Notes under the pieces: model-generated | Told to the model about the DNA's origin: nothing | The model's input: only the letters and a program-made list of their open reading frames with translations | The model's database searches: none | Shown: piece by piece, positions 38,570-49,072 of the stretch | How the letters are laid out: each line of letters opens with the position of its first letter | Position numbering within the stretch: position 1 is the first letter of the stretch | From: Medicago truncatula | Taxonomy: Eukaryota; Streptophyta; Magnoliopsida; Fabales; Fabaceae | Assembly: GCF_003473485.1 (NCBI RefSeq) | Contig: NC_053045.1 | Location: 46,356,494-46,420,493 of the forward strand | DNA: 64,000 nt | Direction of reading: 5' to 3' | Made by a program: the position numbers and the translations under genes

Positions 38570-39160
38570 ATAATGTTTGAACGATTGTAATGGTACGAGT
38601 CCCAAATACCCTCAAGTTTGCAGTCTTTTCTTGCACTTTGAAAAGAATTGATTTATTGTGTTTTTGCAATTTTCAAGAAGCCAAGTCAAAACTTGGGAAA
38701 AAACGGCTGAGATGTTTGTAGCTTGTTCAATATGAGTCAAATAACTCAAAAGTGTACAATATGCTTGGTTGGACTAAGACATAGACAAGATGAATCTGTG
38801 AGTGCTTTCGTAGGTTGTTTTAATGACAAAATGTCCCCAATTAAAGACTTGATTTTGTCTTGAGCGCCCCATGCATTGGTATCATGACTCAAAATAGGAC
38901 CATTTTCTGATTCATTGGCAAGGTGACCCTCAAAGACCCTTTACACGTTGCACAAGTGGGAAGCAGGCTACTTCCCCATGGAAGATATAACATTGAGAAA
39001 AATACAAAGCCTCCATCACAAACAATGGCCAACGTCAAGATAGGATAAGGATGAGAAACATGAATACATACCCATTTTCTCCGCTCAGTGATAGACCTCG
39101 AAATTTTTTTCTAGATGCCTATGATTCCAACCTTATGAATCTATCCCACCAAAGTTAGAT
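38570..39160. other. spacer without a supported gene
   Basis: Moderately GC-balanced text with no recognisable frame. It may be relic DNA of an old retroelement but nothing diagnostic is seen. Confidence 0.35.
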
Positions 39161-39170
39161 CAAATCTAGG

Positions 39171-39921
39171 GCTAGCAATGAACCGAGTTAACTCAAATAT
39201 GGTTCGAAGTTCGACTCGACAATTAACTTGTTGAATTTGGTTCATGAACCAAATGAGCTGAAAATTAAGTTTGTTAATTAAATGAGTTGAACTTGAGTTA
39301 TATATAATTTGACTCGTTTGGTTCATAAATTAAGTCGATAATATGTTAGAGAAAAAATAAAAGCTAATTATAATAGTGTAACACATAATGTTGATACAAT
39401 GGCAGTCTTATAGTTCAAGCTTTTAAATTATAATAGTCCCACATCGGGGATTAGTAAACAATAGAGAGGAGTTGTGTCTATATAACGGAAGCGCATCACT
39501 TCATTGGAGTAATTTTCTGATGGCGAGCACTACAACATATATAAAGTGTAACTACAATTCTCCCTTAGTAATATTTATTTCTGAGGGACCTTAGTATTAT
39601 TATTTTGTTTTTCTGGTACATATTAATCTTCCATATGGATATGATTTACCATGTACTAATCTGATAGAGGTACAACGTTTTGGTACTCATAGTTTTATTT
39701 TAGTTTAATCTTTGCCTTTTAAAAAAATAAATTGAAAGGCCAAAGGTGTAGTTTTTTTGAAAAATAAAAGACATTTAAATTGTATGATTTGAGCCTAATG
39801 AGTTGAGTTGTTCGTGAATTTTAAATGAGCCGAACTCGATTCGAGTTTCAAGCCGATCTAATTCTTATCGGGTCGAGTCGAACTCAGACGAGTTCGATTC
39901 GACTAGACTCATTTCCTACCT
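39171..39921. mobile_element. inverted-repeat element rich in GTTCGA/GAGTYGA motifs
   Basis: Left arm (GGGCTAGCAATGAACCGAG, then GTTCGAAGTTCGACTCG) and right arm (GAGTCGAACTCAGACGAG, GTTCGATTCGACTAGACTC, ending TTTCCTACC) are inverted relatives, rich in GAGTTGAA and TTCGAGT units. This is a common plant dispersed repeat of the hAT-like or unknown MITE class. A possible imperfect 8-bp duplication (GATCAAAT/AATCAAAC) is not convincing. The core holds an snRNA-like promoter (separate entry). Confidence 0.5.
39436..39485 (+). promoter_or_regulatory. snRNA-type promoter motif pair (USE plus TATA)
   Basis: GTCCCACATCG at 39436-39446 matches the plant snRNA upstream sequence element. TATATAA starts at 39479, 32 bases after the end of the USE, which is the Pol II-type spacing. 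No known snRNA follows at the expected start near 39510. May be chance within a repeat, since this motif also occurs in plant repeats. Confidence 0.35.
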
Positions 39922-39924
39922 TAA

Positions 39925-40231
39925 TCAAACCTAAAGAATATCACACGCTATATTGTGAATACCATATGATACATGGTCATTGCACTAATGAATATATCTA
40001 CCCAAGACGAGGGACATCTACAAAAGTTCGCAGATATGAAGGAACCCCCTCAAGACGAGGAGCGACATCAAATTCAAAGAAGAATTTCGAGAACATTTGA
40101 ACCTCGTAGAATGTCCAGGGTCCTAGATAAAAGACACAATTCAGAGAAACGCAAAAGTGATTTAGTGCCCATTGCAATCAGACAATCCCTAAGAAGATGT
40201 AATATTGACTCAATAACATCACCACAATGAG

Positions 40232-40267
<36 letters not shown>
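39925..40267 (+). mobile_element. small Ty3-type LTR-retrotransposon gag fossil followed by a long A-run
   Basis: A short stretch reads like the zinc-knuckle-proximal part of a plant Ty3 gag (KEYHTLYCEYHMIHGHCTNE). It is a broken fragment only, with no LTRs, protease or polymerase seen. It ends in a run of 36 A at 40232-40267. Confidence 0.5.
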
Positions 40268-40270
<3 letters not shown>

Positions 40271-40455
40271 TCTCAATATGTATGTTATTAGTAATCAACT
40301 TATCATGTTCGATAAGCCAAGCAAATCACCTAACTCATTCTAGAGTTTAGTCGTCCACATTCATCCCCAACCACCTACATTCCGATTGATGTTGAAATTT
40401 TAAATACACAAAGCATTGTAACCAGGCGCTACCGAGTATTCACCAACACTCCCAC

Positions 40456-40680
40456 TTATACAGACTCTCCAACATCATCTCTTTGATCAGCTAAAGGAGG
40501 ATGGATAACAACATGCATTTTATGCACAAATTCTAGAGGCAAACATGCTTCCAGCTCTTGAAACTTCCACTTACCATGCTCATCGAAAAGGTCTGACACC
40601 TTAACATGCCTCAAACTAGGAGGAATTCTAATATTTATGTTTATTACTCTTAACCCCGCATCTATCAAATTGGATCATCT
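40456..40680 (-). pseudogene. LINE ORF2 fragment (linker before the RNase H/zinc-finger region)
   Basis: The frame reads SLRHVKVSDLFDEHGKWKFQELEACLP and then VIHPPLADQRDDVG. The pattern V.DLFD..G.W....L...LP......I...PL......D is the linker between reverse transcriptase and the C-terminal zinc-binding region of plant L1-type LINE ORF2 proteins. Only about 70 residues remain. No poly(A) or duplication was matched to it. Confidence 0.6.
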
Positions 40681-40911
40681 TATTCATTCTTCCGTCTCTT
40701 AACTTTTTTATATTTCTTTTACTTTCACTCTTTTTTGTTAATATTTTTATCTTTTAATGAGGAGAGGGAATGAGTTTAAGAGAGATATGAAGAGTTATGA
40801 GATAGAATGAGATAAGAGTGAAGGAGAGGATTCATAGCCTGTATATATTCAACAATGGTCATAAACAAGGACATATTCACCACTTCCTACCAAACAAAAA
40901 AGGAAAATGTT

Positions 40912-41072
40912 AACCGGTGCCTCCGGGGCACTAGTTAAGGTCTTTATATGATAATTTATCATAAAAATATGTGTAATCAATGCATCGAAAATCGAAAGAT
41001 TTGCCTTTTTTTAAATAATTTCTTTTTTTGAAATCTCTAAAAAGTGCCCAGCACTCGTTAACAAGACCCAAC
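40912..41072. repeat. short GTTAACCGGTGCC-type MITE
   Basis: About 160 bp with inverted ends GTTAACCGGTGCCTCCGGGGCACT and complement of GTTAACGAGTGCTGGGCACT. Same family as 56064-56231, and probably as 16870-17190 and 48345-48405. Confidence 0.5.
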
Positions 41073-41263
41073 AAAAAAACCATGCTGCCAAGATTGGACA
41101 TAATTAAACCAAATTATTCCACAAGCATGAATCATTTGGCTTAGCTTCCACAGCAAATTATCTCGATCATATTTTCCTTTGAGGACAGGAGACATCGGTA
41201 ACACAGTAGTAATTTGTATATAAATACATTGGTTTGTGGCACCTTAACAAGAATTCAATTGAT

Positions 41264-41336
41264 GACTCCGTGGCCCAATGGATAAGGCGCTGGTCTACGG
41301 AACCAGAGATTCTGGGTTCGATCCCCAGCGGAGTCG
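41264..41336 (+). tRNA. tRNA-Arg (ACG), second copy
   Basis: Identical over all 73 bases to the gene at 33175. The 3' flank (TTTTATATTTTTRAAATTACGT, then TATATAAAATATGCAACAAA) and about 60 bases of 5' flank are also recognisably shared, so the two arose by duplication of a short block. The tRNA-Leu that follows the first copy is missing here. Confidence 0.95.
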
Positions 41337-41339
41337 TTT

Positions 41340-42187
41340 TATATTTTTAAAATTACGTCCTATATAAAATATGCAACAAAAAACACTGACATTTTTTTCA
41401 TTTTAGTTTACTTTTCTTATTTTCTGCTCACTTGGTTATTTTAAAAGCTTACTGTATTGAATCCCCAAACAATGGTTTTATCACTTCACTTGTGATTAGA
41501 TCCGTATTGAATATAAGATACACTTTTGAAAACTTTTGTATAGTTCAAATTATCTTTCACTATTTACCTATTTTTACAATAAAATTTAGCAAGCAATAAA
41601 AATATAACAATACCTATGGGGAATGTGCGATTTTGGGTTGATTTTTTCATTGTTTCTGTTTTATTCTTAACAACTCAATTTTTTTAAATTCAAACTCAAA
41701 TCCACAGCATAATTATAGGGAATGCGAAATTCTATTTTACTCCTAAAAACAATTTTTTTTCAACTTTATGTTTCAACCTCAAACTCAATACACAACATAA
41801 TAATAAGGGATTTCAAATCCACAAGGACATAATAACAGTGGATTCAAGTCACTGAAATCAGTTGAAGGTCAAAGGAAGACCAATCTCTTCTTGGTTAGGC
41901 CAACAAAACTAAAGGCAGTGCTTTAGCTATAATAATTCATGTACAGAGCAATTAAATTATTTACAAGAGAAAAAAGAGGAACGTTTCTTTTGCTTCTATC
42001 TTTTCTTTCTTTTTTGATTATCTGAGGGTTGTTTTGCATCAAATGAAACCAGATATACCAATATTGTAACTCGAGTGAATAATAACTCAGTTTTAGTCTG
42101 CTTTGAACTCCTCTTGCCTTTTTTAAAGGAAATATTTGCTTCTCTCCATCCACCTTTATAAATTATGGAGAATAATTGGTGTGCACA
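41340..42187. other. spacer, 3' flank of the CCDC174-like gene
   Basis: AT-rich. The 3' UTR of the minus-strand gene at 42188 probably extends to about 41850. Otherwise nothing seen. Confidence 0.4.
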
Positions 42188-45016
42188 TCATGTGTGCTTA
42201 ATCTCAGATTCAGATCCAACAGAAGTGGCCTTCAGTTCTGCCAATTTCTTCCGAAGATAGGCTTGCTTAAGTTTCTCGCGTTGAGCAGCTAACTGCTCCT
42301 GTCTGCGTAGTTTAATTTCGGAAGCCTTTTCTCTCGCACGACTGGCTTCTTCATGAACTTCCCTGAAAATTTTGTTAAAAAGACCAAATTAGCCATAGGC
42401 TCACAAATTTAACAAAGCAATTACCCAGAATAATCCTGGATAAAAAAGTTCAAATATGCAAAAACCTCAACCTCCCACCCCCGGAAAAAAGTAAAAAGTA
42501 ACAATAATAGGAAAAAACATCCCCAGCCCCATCTTCATCATTCCCTGCTTAAATGTAAAAGACAAACAGGATATTATTCTTTATATATTCTACAAGCTCA
42601 AACTAGAAAGAGTTTTATTTTTATTTTTTTGAAAGAGCAACCTCGAAAGAGTTGATACTTATAGTAAGCCATTACTTACCTCAATAGGTTACAGCACTAT
42701 GTATTATATAATTCAAGCAATTTGAATTTAATATCATCAAACCAAAAATTTGACTTAACCCAGTAGGCATTCAACAACTGACCCCTACCTAAATCCAAAA
42801 TTAAAAGCTCTAGAAGAGTGAATAAACGGGCACTCAATCACTAATTCACTATTGCACTACTTATGTGCCAATTCTAACAAGAAGGATACTTTACGGCAAT
42901 CTGAGCACTTTTGCCTTAACTCAACCCTATTTTACACTCCCAAACTAAGCACAAGTAGTTAAATATATTCTCTTTCTGAGAAACAATGTTGAGCAAGAGT
43001 CTAGTTGTTTATCATATCCCATCTGTGGATCAACTGGCTGACATACTAATAAAGACCTTATCCACTCAGAGACTTGCTACACATAGAGATAAACCCTGAA
43101 GTGTTGGACTTCTTTGCCATGGTGTGTCCACCTTGAATTACGAGGTGGGTATTAGAGAATTTGTAATTACTGTGTTCTACTGCAAGCTGCATTGCTCTTT
43201 GTTTCCATTGTATTCACATAGATTATTTCTGCTGTAAGTTATAGTAACTTCTGCTTCTAGCAGCTTTTGCTACTTCTGTTAACCTAGGATTCTTGCAACT
43301 GGTATTAGTGAGAGTTAATTAACCAACTGATAGTTAGAAGCAGCGACCAATCTCACTGAACTTCTATATCGACGTTCAGATTTTGCACCCTGTAATATTG
43401 ATTATCATCATTTGAGAAATATAAAACTTTTAGATTTTCTTTTCCACTCTCTCAAACATTTTCTTACACATTGCTTCCCCTCACTCTGTCACCAAGTTTT
43501 ACTTGTAATACGTAGATTTGTCACTGAAATTGTTATCACAGTTGCCAAACAGATTTAGCTTCCGCGTTGAAGCACAAGCTCCTCACAAAATTTTTGACAT
43601 TTCTAACCTTGAAGCTTGAAAGGAAACCTCTCAAATCATTGCTATCACTCCCATATATAAAGCATATTTTGGTAATTATGCACTCAAAATCGATTTTAAT
43701 CTAACCAAACAACATTAATTCCTCCAAAATCACATTTCATACAAAGTTTTCCAAACATAAAACACACGTTCCTTCAAGGCTCACATGCACTTTAACCATA
43801 ATCAATATCATCCAAAGGTTAAGTTTCCAAACAATCAAACTGACACACACACACAAAGAACCTTTGCATCGAGTTTATCCTAACTATATATAGAACAAAA
43901 ACATTACACTTTCAACAAATAGCAAGTTATAAGGAGACAAATCGTGTACCTAACATTGCGCTTGTGCTCAGCACCGTCAACTACTCCAGCAGCTCGACCA
44001 AGCCCAACAGGTTTCAAGTTAAACAGCGAAAAAGCATCACCATCACCAGCACCACCATGTTCATTTTCTTGCAACACGTTGGGATTTGTAGAGAGATTGC
44101 CATCATCATGATCATCGCTCTTACGAACAAAATCAACACAATACTTCTCTTTATCCTCTTCATCAGACAATTCTCCCTTAACTAACTTATCATACAACTC
44201 AGCCTTCTTCTCCAATGCAGCATAGCTCACTGATCCATCTTTAATAGCTTTCAACTCAAGTTTATCCCTAATCATAACAACAAACACACACACACAAACA
44301 AACACAAATTAATCTCAATTATCAACAAACACAAATTCAATTAGGTATTATCTAAAGATATAAATGTATGTTTGGTTCCACTTTAGAAGCAATTCTGACA
44401 GGTTTGGCTGCTCTTGAGTATAATTTATTTTGCCTCCATAATTGATTCTACCTAGAAGCTAAATTTTGAGCTTTGATTCTAAAATTGATTACCAGACTCA
44501 ATTTTTTTGTTCAACTCACTTTTATATATTCAAATATAAATCACTTTACTTTCAACTCTCGTTTCGGCCAGAATCAAGTTTACAAAATCATATAATTCCA
44601 AATCAATTTTTCTCACTGTAGAATCAAACACACACCGGATATAATAACAGAATAACCAAATTAATTCCTAAAAAATTAAAATAATAAAACAATTGAAACA
44701 TAAAGTGAAAGAAAGGGGAAACAGGTGATTACTTGAGATCGCGTGCATCAACACCGGAGTTCTTATTGGAGTAGGGACCTTTGGAAGTGATGATGTTTTT
44801 GGCGCGTTGATATTCAGCGTCGGTGCCTGATAATTCTCTGGACTTTTTGGAATCTTCTTGAGATTTGTAGAGTTCAGCTTTCAATTCGAAGATGGAAGAT
44901 GCACCAACACCCTCGATGGTTCTGTGCTTCTTTGGCATTATCGTCGATTCTGTTAGCCATCCTAGAGATTCCGTCGCGACTCTCTTTTTCCCCGACGGCG
45001 CCTCCGTCCCCGTCAT
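42188..45016 (-). CDS. CCDC174-like coiled-coil protein
   Basis: Three exons on the minus strand with matching phases: 45016-44733, 44267-43950 and 42362-42188, giving 258 residues. It reads ESLGWLTESTIMPKKHRTIEG, then VGASSIFELKAELYKSQEDSKK, LELKAIKDGSVSYAALEKKAELYDKLVKGELSDEEDKEKYCVDFVRK, and ends in a basic coiled coil (EASRAREKASEIKLRRQEQL, then REKLKQAYLRKKLAEL). The order ASS..LKAEL, then AxLEKKAxLYdKLxKGE, then a YxVDF block is that of the eukaryotic CCDC174 family, a nuclear protein linked to mRNA splicing and exon-junction factors. Start chosen at 45016 because no in-frame ATG lies further upstream; MPKKHR is an alternative. Intron 2 (1.6 kb) carries a Copia fossil. No breaks seen. 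Confidence 0.8.
42990..43480 (+). mobile_element. Copia-type retrotransposon fossil, 3' end
   Basis: Inside intron 2 of the CCDC174-like gene and antisense to it. A short stretch (VYHIPSVDQLADILIKTLS) is the C-terminal end of a Copia polyprotein, followed by about 350 bp that look like a 3' LTR with a polyadenylation region. Only this tail is present, so the copy is dead. Old by its divergence. Confidence 0.6.
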
Positions 45017-45348
45017 CGTTAAACCTGATTCCGATGAATTTTCTCTCTTCTTCTTCCTTTGTTCTTACCGTGCGCTCGGTTCCTATTTCCTCAATTTTAC
45101 ACGGATGGAAGTGTAAATAATTTTGGGCTCGATTTAGTAATATCAATAACTTATTGGGCTAGTTTTGTAAATTTGTTCACTGAAATAAGATGCGTTTGAT
45201 AAATAGTTTTTTTGAAAACTCTCCCCTGCAAATTTTAAAGCCCTAAAAATTTATGTTTTATTTATACCGTTTTAACCCAAATTGTATAGATTTGTTGTAT
45301 CTAATTTAGAGTGTTCACAATGCGAATTGAATCATTTTATAGATTCAA

Positions 45349-45887
45349 GGGTTAAATATGTTTTTAATCCCTAAAAAATTGTGATCTTTTAAGTTTAGTC
45401 TTTATTTAATTTTAATAGTATTTTTAGTCCCTATACAAAATTTATGCACTTAGTTTTAGTCCCTACTAAATCTAAATTTGTTTAATCATGTTTAAATTTT
45501 TAACGTTTTGAACAATTTTTTGCAGAAGTGTTAAGAACATTACTAAAAGTTCATCTGCAAAAAATAATCTCAAAATTTTATTTCTATGTCCAGATTTTTT
45601 TACTTTTATCTTGAACTCATGTCTTTTAAAAATATTCATATTTAATTCATTTCATGTTAAAAAAAATTTAAATTTTAGTAAACGAACCTTTTGTAATATT
45701 ATAAACTTGTTTAAAAAAAATCGTTTTAAGATTTAATAGTTTAAGGATAATTAGAGAAACTTTGTTTTAATAGGGACTAAAACAACATGTAAATTATTTT
45801 TATAGGGACTAAAAAAACTATTAAAATTAAGTAAGGACTAAACTTAGAAGTTCCAAATTTTATAGGGACCACAAATATATTTAATTC
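45349..45887. mobile_element. Mutator-type non-autonomous element (539 bp)
   Basis: Long inverted arms: GGGTTAAATATGTTTTTAATC, AGTTTAGTC, TTTTAATAGT, TTTTTAGTCCCTAT on the left and the complement on the right (ending ATATATTTAATTC). Flanks TAGATTCAA (45340-45348) and TAGATTTAA (45888-45896) form a 9-bp duplication with one mismatch. No coding capacity. Similar GGGACTAAAA arms occur at 52820-53030 and 55400-55540. Confidence 0.7.
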
Positions 45888-45998
45888 TAGATTTAATGAA
45901 TAGTTTTTTTGAGTAAAATCTCAATCATTAAACATTAGAGAGAAAATAATAATTAAATTATAAGGAAAAATGGTTATTGTATATTAATGGTGGAGATT

Positions 45999-48241
45999 TT
46001 TTTTTTTTTTTTGCTAAGCCAGGAGATTGGACAGGCATCAGGGGGAAGCAACAACATCCCAACTAGGTTGGCACCCCGCAAAACCCTCATCCTATGCCGC
46101 CAATCTCAGATAAAAATTTTATTAAAAAAAGGGAAAAAAAAAAGTACATGAGGGGGGACTAGGCCAAAACCCTCAAAAAACAAAGCAGAAATAGAAAAGG
46201 AACATAAAACAGAAAGAAAACAGCAGACATAAAAAGAAACATCTGTTTACGGGAACCTAGGGTGAGGGAATCCTCTCCGGTCCAAGAAGAAGTCAGTCTG
46301 AAGATTCTGAGGCAACACCGATAACTAAACCTTGCCTTGTAACGAATGACCCAAATTCACTAGAAAGTCCGCACAGGTTCCCAAAAGATGGAACCTGTGC
46401 AAATGTTACCATTGGCTCCACCAAAAATAATAAAAGGATATAAAACTCATTTATCACCTGAATTTGATCCTCCTTAAGAGCAGGTTTTATATGGTGGTGG
46501 CTTGTCAATCTGAAGCTGCTTTTTAACTTGCTGCTTTTGCTTCTTAGAAAGAACCGGAGTGAAGGGTAACTCCACATTGGCTTTGTCATATTCACGGACA
46601 CGCATCCAAAGATCCAAGTCATGTTGAACATTCGGATTGCTATGTGGTTCAAAAACAGTCAAAATTCTGTCTCCATTTTCATTAGTCCCTGTATGCGCAA
46701 CCGTGTAATTCTGAGCAATACGCTCCATCTCTAAAAAAGTGGCAGTGTCGTCCGGGATGGATCTGACAACAAGAGGGCTAGATTGCACGTCATCGTGCGC
46801 ATCATCAATATTAAGTTGAGTTGGTGACATCTCCCTAGCAGAAGCAGAGGCCTCCAAATCAACAGTCAAAGAATGCTCACAAACAAGGGCATCCGAGCAT
46901 GGATGTGTCTCAAGTGCATTCTGAAGAATCTCCAACTCCTCCCGTGGTTCCAAATTAACATGTTCTGAAAGCACGTCATCATGCACATCATCAGGGGAAA
47001 CTAACTCCAACACTGGTACAAGTGATGTCTGTTGTTGTGGTGGAGTCGTAGTAGTAGGCATATCAGCAGCCAGCATGGATTTTTGAGTCTCATTAGGGAT
47101 AGTAAGTGCTGCAAATGCTTTGGATGAACCTATACCAGATGGATTTTCTTTCGTAGACACCCAGTGAGGTTTTGTGGCTGGTATTTGCGTCTTCCCTTTT
47201 GCAACTTTATCCTTAGACATGACATCCTTCCTTGGGTACAACCAACGACAGTTTGTAACATCATGTCCAAGCGTCTGACAATGCGAGCAAAAATCCAGAA
47301 TTCATTCGTAAACAACTTCTACAGGATAAGAAGCTCCTTCCCTTTCCACAATAATTTCATGAAAGATCCTTTTGGAGAAGTCAATGTCGACAAGTATACG
47401 GGCATAGTGTCCAAAAAGTCTTTTCAGTGTTGCATTGTCAAGAACTAGCGGCGTGCCAACCGCACTAGCAATTTCACGTAGAGTCTGCTCCATCCAATAT
47501 TCTTGTGGCAATGCCATCAATCGGATCCATACCTGCGCATGGGTGTTCCTCTGATTATACATATCAAAATCGACAGTCCATTCAAATAAGCGTAAAACCC
47601 CCGGTTTCAAATTTATAGTTCCCACTGCCCAAACAGTTTGCATATCAGATTCATTAGCAAAAAAGAATTCGTAAAAACCCCTACCTAGAGATAGTAACGT
47701 CCAAGGAGCAGCAGTCTTCCACTGTTTCTTAAGCTTGTCCTCAATTTCCTTCGACGCGTAGGGTTTGTCTCCTTTGTTGAGAACCAATCTTCCACAGAGA
47801 TTTCTCTTACACACATTGACCCCCTTTTCATACACTGGTTGAGTAATACGAATGGAGAGTGTATCACCACAAATAGTTGGCTGCGGCATAATAACGTTTG
47901 TAACATTACTGTGCGATGCCACCAAAGCTTGAGCAAAGGAACGCGGCTGTGGTTGAGGTGCTGAAATCGCCGCTGCTGAAGTCAGAGCCATGGGAGATGG
48001 CGCTGCTTTGGATGGTGTAGCTGCCGGCAAAGAGAGCTCTGCCTGCCAGTCGAAAGGCATAGCAGAAGTCCAGTAGAAACCAATTGGAGCACCGAACAGT
48101 AACACTAAAAGTTCTCAAAATTTAAAGGTACATGGGCATGTGAGCCAATACCGTGAATAGAGAGAATTGCTTGAATACTGAAAAGTAAACCAATCCAATC
48201 CAAGTGACAAAAAGACAAAATGATTTTGTCACGTGAATGAG
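45999..48241 (-). mobile_element. retroposed LINE carrying only ORF1, with poly(A) and 15-bp target duplication
   Basis: The 2243-bp element lies between two exact copies of TTAATGGTGGAGATT (45984-45998 and 48242-48256). On the minus strand it starts at 48241, carries ORF1 (about 48060-46474), then about 460 bp of 3' text with an AATAAAA signal, and ends in a 14-base poly(A) run (T on the plus strand at 45999-46012). No reverse transcriptase or endonuclease is present. The perfect duplication shows this is the whole inserted unit, so the insertion itself was ORF1-only or carried an internally deleted LINE. Confidence 0.85.
46474..48105 (-). pseudogene. LINE ORF1 protein: DUF4283 plus zinc knuckle (one internal stop)
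   Basis: One frame from about 48105 (first ATG) or 48060 (MPFDWQAEL) to 46474. Residues of the DUF4283 RNA-binding-like domain: LCGRLVLNKGDKPYASKEIEDKLKKQW, WTLLSLGRGFYEFFFANESD, RLFEWTVDFDMYNQRNTHAQVWIRL, LPQEYW, then the IASAVGTPLVLDNAT block. The frame then meets a stop at 47302-47304 (VVYE, stop), and continues in the same frame with a CCHC knuckle CSHCQTLGHDVTNC and a long Pro/Thr/acidic tail ending KQKQQVKKQLQ. DUF4283-knuckle proteins are the usual ORF1 of plant L1 LINEs, where they coat the RNA. A single nonsense change is the only break seen. Confidence 0.8.
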
Positions 48242-48344
48242 TTAATGGTGGAGATTGAAAATAGGGAAAACTTTGAGAGAATTTTAAATGGAGAGAATTC
48301 AAATCTTTAATATTCACATTGGATAAACTTTTTTTTTCCAGTAC

Positions 48345-48410
48345 AACACTTATGTTTTAATTCTTTTTTTAGATCATTAACTTGTGCCCTAAGGACATAA
48401 GTTAGCATGA
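48345..48410. repeat. fragment of the GTTAACCGGTGCC-type MITE
   Basis: ACTTATGTTTTAATTC, then CATTAACTTGTGCCCTAAGG and ATAAGTTAGCATGAC resemble one arm of the short element family at 40912 and 56064. Only one end is clear. Confidence 0.3.
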
Positions 48411-48621
48411 CTCATATTCTTTTTGTTATATTGTTGGTGTAATTGAAATCATAATCACGATTAGTTTGGTTTGTTATATAACTTGAAAATAACAAACATT
48501 TATATTTTTAATTTTCATCCAAATCAAAATTTCATAAAAAAAAAACATCGTTAATAATTTTCAAACATTAGCGCAATAAGAAGAGCGTAAAGACTGACAC
48601 GTGAGTGCTCGTTTTTCGTTA

Positions 48622-48941
48622 CTCTCTCCGTCTCTAAATAATAGTCGTTTAAGGTTGATGCATAGTTATTAAGGAAATAATTAATTGTGTTGATTTTGAT
48701 GGTAAAATTAGTATCATTTATTAAAATACTTTTATTAATTATAGTTAATGTAGTAGTTAAGTTGGATAAAATTCAATAAATAAGAGTATTATAATGGAGT
48801 AGCTAACACGACCCTTACGGTATATATTCTTCCCATCAATAAAAGAAAATAGTTGTTTGCCCATTCATCTTTCAACAAAATTATAGTCACGTCGTTTCAA
48901 CCTAAAAAGTGAATTTCGCTTATATTTTGAAACAGTGAGAG
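48622..48941. mobile_element. Stowaway-like MITE upstream of UreG
   Basis: About 320 bp. Ends CTCTCTCCGTCTCTAAATAA and complement of CTCTCACTGTTTCAAAATA, each bordered by TA (48620-48621 and 48942-48943), the Tc1/mariner target. It ends only about 130 bases before the UreG ATG, so it forms most of the UreG upstream region. Confidence 0.6.
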
Positions 48942-49072
48942 TATTTTTTACCAAAACCTGTCAGTCTTGTCGTTTTGTTTTAATTGGTCCACACCTCATC
49001 TCGAGAGTCGAGATACCTCGTCCTCAAGTACACTGAGAACTGAGAGAATCTAGCTAAACTCAGTAACAACAA

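Noticed and set aside
39515-39590. Possible C/D-box snoRNA (CTGATGGC and TTCTGAGG)
   Set aside because: The C box is imperfect, no terminal stem pairs, and the spacing was chosen after the fact.
44874-45146. Alternative frames on both strands over exon 1 of the CCDC174-like gene
   Set aside because: They overlap the supported exon, do not join to the later exons, and show no family match.
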